Shown piece by piece: positions 5,247-6,082 of a DNA stretch of 6,082 bases (positions within the stretch are counted from its first letter, which is position 1; the number at the start of each line of letters is the position of its first letter). The notes below the pieces were generated by a model that searched no databases, was not told the DNA's origin, and saw only the letters and a program-made list of their open reading frames with translations. This DNA comes from an uncultured Enterocloster sp. Its GTDB lineage: Bacteria > Bacillota > Clostridia > Lachnospirales > Lachnospiraceae. Location: the NCBI GenBank assembly GCA_944382045.1, contig CALWMT010000168.1, positions 1 through 6,082 of the forward strand, given 5' to 3'. A program made the position numbers and the translations under genes.

Positions 5247-6082
5247 GTGGGAGAACAGCAGAAGGCCAATCAGGCAGGACAGGATCTGAATCATGTGCTG
5301 AAGGCGCGCCGGGATAAGCTGGCCGAGCTTCAGGCAGAGGGCCGGGATCCGTTCCTTATTACAAAGTATGAGGTGACGGCCCGCAGCGCGGAGATTAAGG
5401 AGAATTATGAGGCATGGGAGGGGAAGGAGGTAAGCGCAGCCGGACGCTTGATGTTTAAGCGGGTGATGGGCAAGGCTTCCTTCTGCAACATCCAGGACCG
5501 GGATGGAAGCATCCAGGTCTACGTGGCCAGAGACAGCGTGGGGGAGGATCCCTACAAGGCATTTAAAAAGCTTGATATCGGCGATATCATCGGTGTGAAG
5601 GGAACGGTGTTCACCACCCAGGCCGGGGAGAAGTCCATCCACGCCTCCGAGATCACCCTTCTGTCAAAGAGCCTGCAGGTTCTTCCGGAGAAGTTCCACG
5701 GCCTGACGGATACGGATACGCGCTACCGTCAGCGCTATGTGGATCTGATTATGAATAGGGACGTGAAGGACACCTTTATCAAGCGCTCCAAGATCCTGTC
5801 AGCGATCCGGGCCTATCTGGGAAGCCAGGATTTCATGGAGGTGGAGACCCCCATGCTGGTGTCCAATGCGGGCGGCGCGGCGGCCCGTCCCTTTGAGACC
5901 CATTTTAATGCCCTGGACGAGGATTTTAAGCTCCGCATTTCCCTGGAGCTCTATTTGAAGCGGCTGATCGTGGGCGGCCTGGAGCGTGTGTATGAGATCG
6001 GGCGTGTGTTCCGCAACGAGGGACTGGATACCCGCCACAATCCGGAGTTTACCCTGATGGAGCTCTACCAGGCGTATACGGA
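5247..6082 (+). CDS. lysS: Lysyl-tRNA synthetase, class II, N-terminal 278 residues (3' truncated by window)
   Basis: Attaches lysine to tRNA-Lys using ATP, in the cytoplasm. The reading frame stays open from GTG 5247 to the window end; about 500 residues are expected in full, so somewhat over half is visible. The order is that of bacterial LysS: an N-terminal helix with LKARRDKLAELQAEGRDPF (18-36); an OB-fold anticodon-binding domain about 62-140 including GRLMFKRVMGKASF (66-79) and IQDRDGSIQVYV (82-93); YRQRYVDLIMN (160-170); class II motif 1 about 184-203 ending in MEVETPML; GGAAARPFETH (209-219); LELYLKRLIVGG (233-244); and motif 2 from VYEIGRVFRNEG (248-259) to RHNPEFTLMELYQAY (263-277). 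Motif 3 lies beyond the window. No T-box leader precedes it; it appears to depend on the greA promoter. Confidence 0.97.
   Translation, partial: MGEQQKANQAGQDLNHVLKARRDKLAELQAEGRDPFLITKYEVTARSAEIKENYEAWEGKEVSAAGRLMFKRVMGKASFCNIQDRDGSIQVYVARDSVGEDPYKAFKKLDIGDIIGVKGTVFTTQAGEKSIHASEITLLSKSLQVLPEKFHGLTDTDTRYRQRYVDLIMNRDVKDTFIKRSKILSAIRAYLGSQDFMEVETPMLVSNAGGAAARPFETHFNALDEDFKLRISLELYLKRLIVGGLERVYEIGRVFRNEGLDTRHNPEFTLMELYQAYT

Noticed and set aside
5190..5642. Minus-strand open frame of 150 codons over the start of lysS
   Set aside because: It overlaps an unambiguous lysS frame on the + strand with GTG start and ribosome site; treated as an antisense shadow.
1..6082. Mobile elements, CRISPR arrays, tRNA/rRNA genes, toxin-antitoxin or defence genes
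   Set aside because: Looked for on both strands and not seen; nearly all bases are covered by conserved housekeeping genes.

Overview
This window looks like an ordinary chromosomal housekeeping segment from a low-temperature, anaerobic-type Firmicute, most likely Lachnospiraceae (Clostridium cluster XIVa). The basis is by-eye protein similarity: a clostridial-type DnaE with a short insertion near residue 278 of the visible part, a phosphofructokinase with a TIDLD active-site variant, a small acidic protein of a type I associate with Lachnospiraceae, and the dus-greA-lysS gene order. Gene density is high, all genes lie on the + strand, and Shine-Dalgarno sites are strong and purine rich. Assignment to family level is an inference; no 16S rRNA or other decisive marker is present.

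Layout: (1) 1-2178 is the 3' two-thirds of dnaE, the catalytic subunit of DNA polymerase III, cut by the window start. (2) 2243-3217 is pfkA, ATP-dependent 6-phosphofructokinase. A good sigma-A-type promoter candidate lies across the dnaE stop codon, and an intrinsic terminator follows pfkA at about 3245-3273. (3) 3306-3632 is a small 108-residue protein of unknown function. It overlaps by 4 bases (ATGA) the next gene, (4) 3629-4591, a DusB-type tRNA-dihydrouridine synthase. (5) 4592-4747 is a regulatory gap with a perfect consensus promoter (TTGACA, 17 bases, TATAAT), an 8-base inverted repeat lying over it, and a leader of about 100 bases. (6) 4748-5227 is greA, a transcription cleavage factor. 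(7) 5247-6082 is the first 278 codons of lysS, class II lysyl-tRNA synthetase, cut by the window end.

The genes fall into two blocks. dnaE-pfkA joins replication to glycolysis by position only. The small protein-dus-greA-lysS block is about RNA and translation: tRNA modification, transcript cleavage and tRNA charging. I found no mobile element, CRISPR array, RNA gene, toxin-antitoxin pair or defence system, and no new biological system. The items most worth a second look are regulatory: the promoter built into the end of dnaE, and the dyad over the greA promoter. The uncharacterised 108-residue protein coupled to dus is also worth a look.
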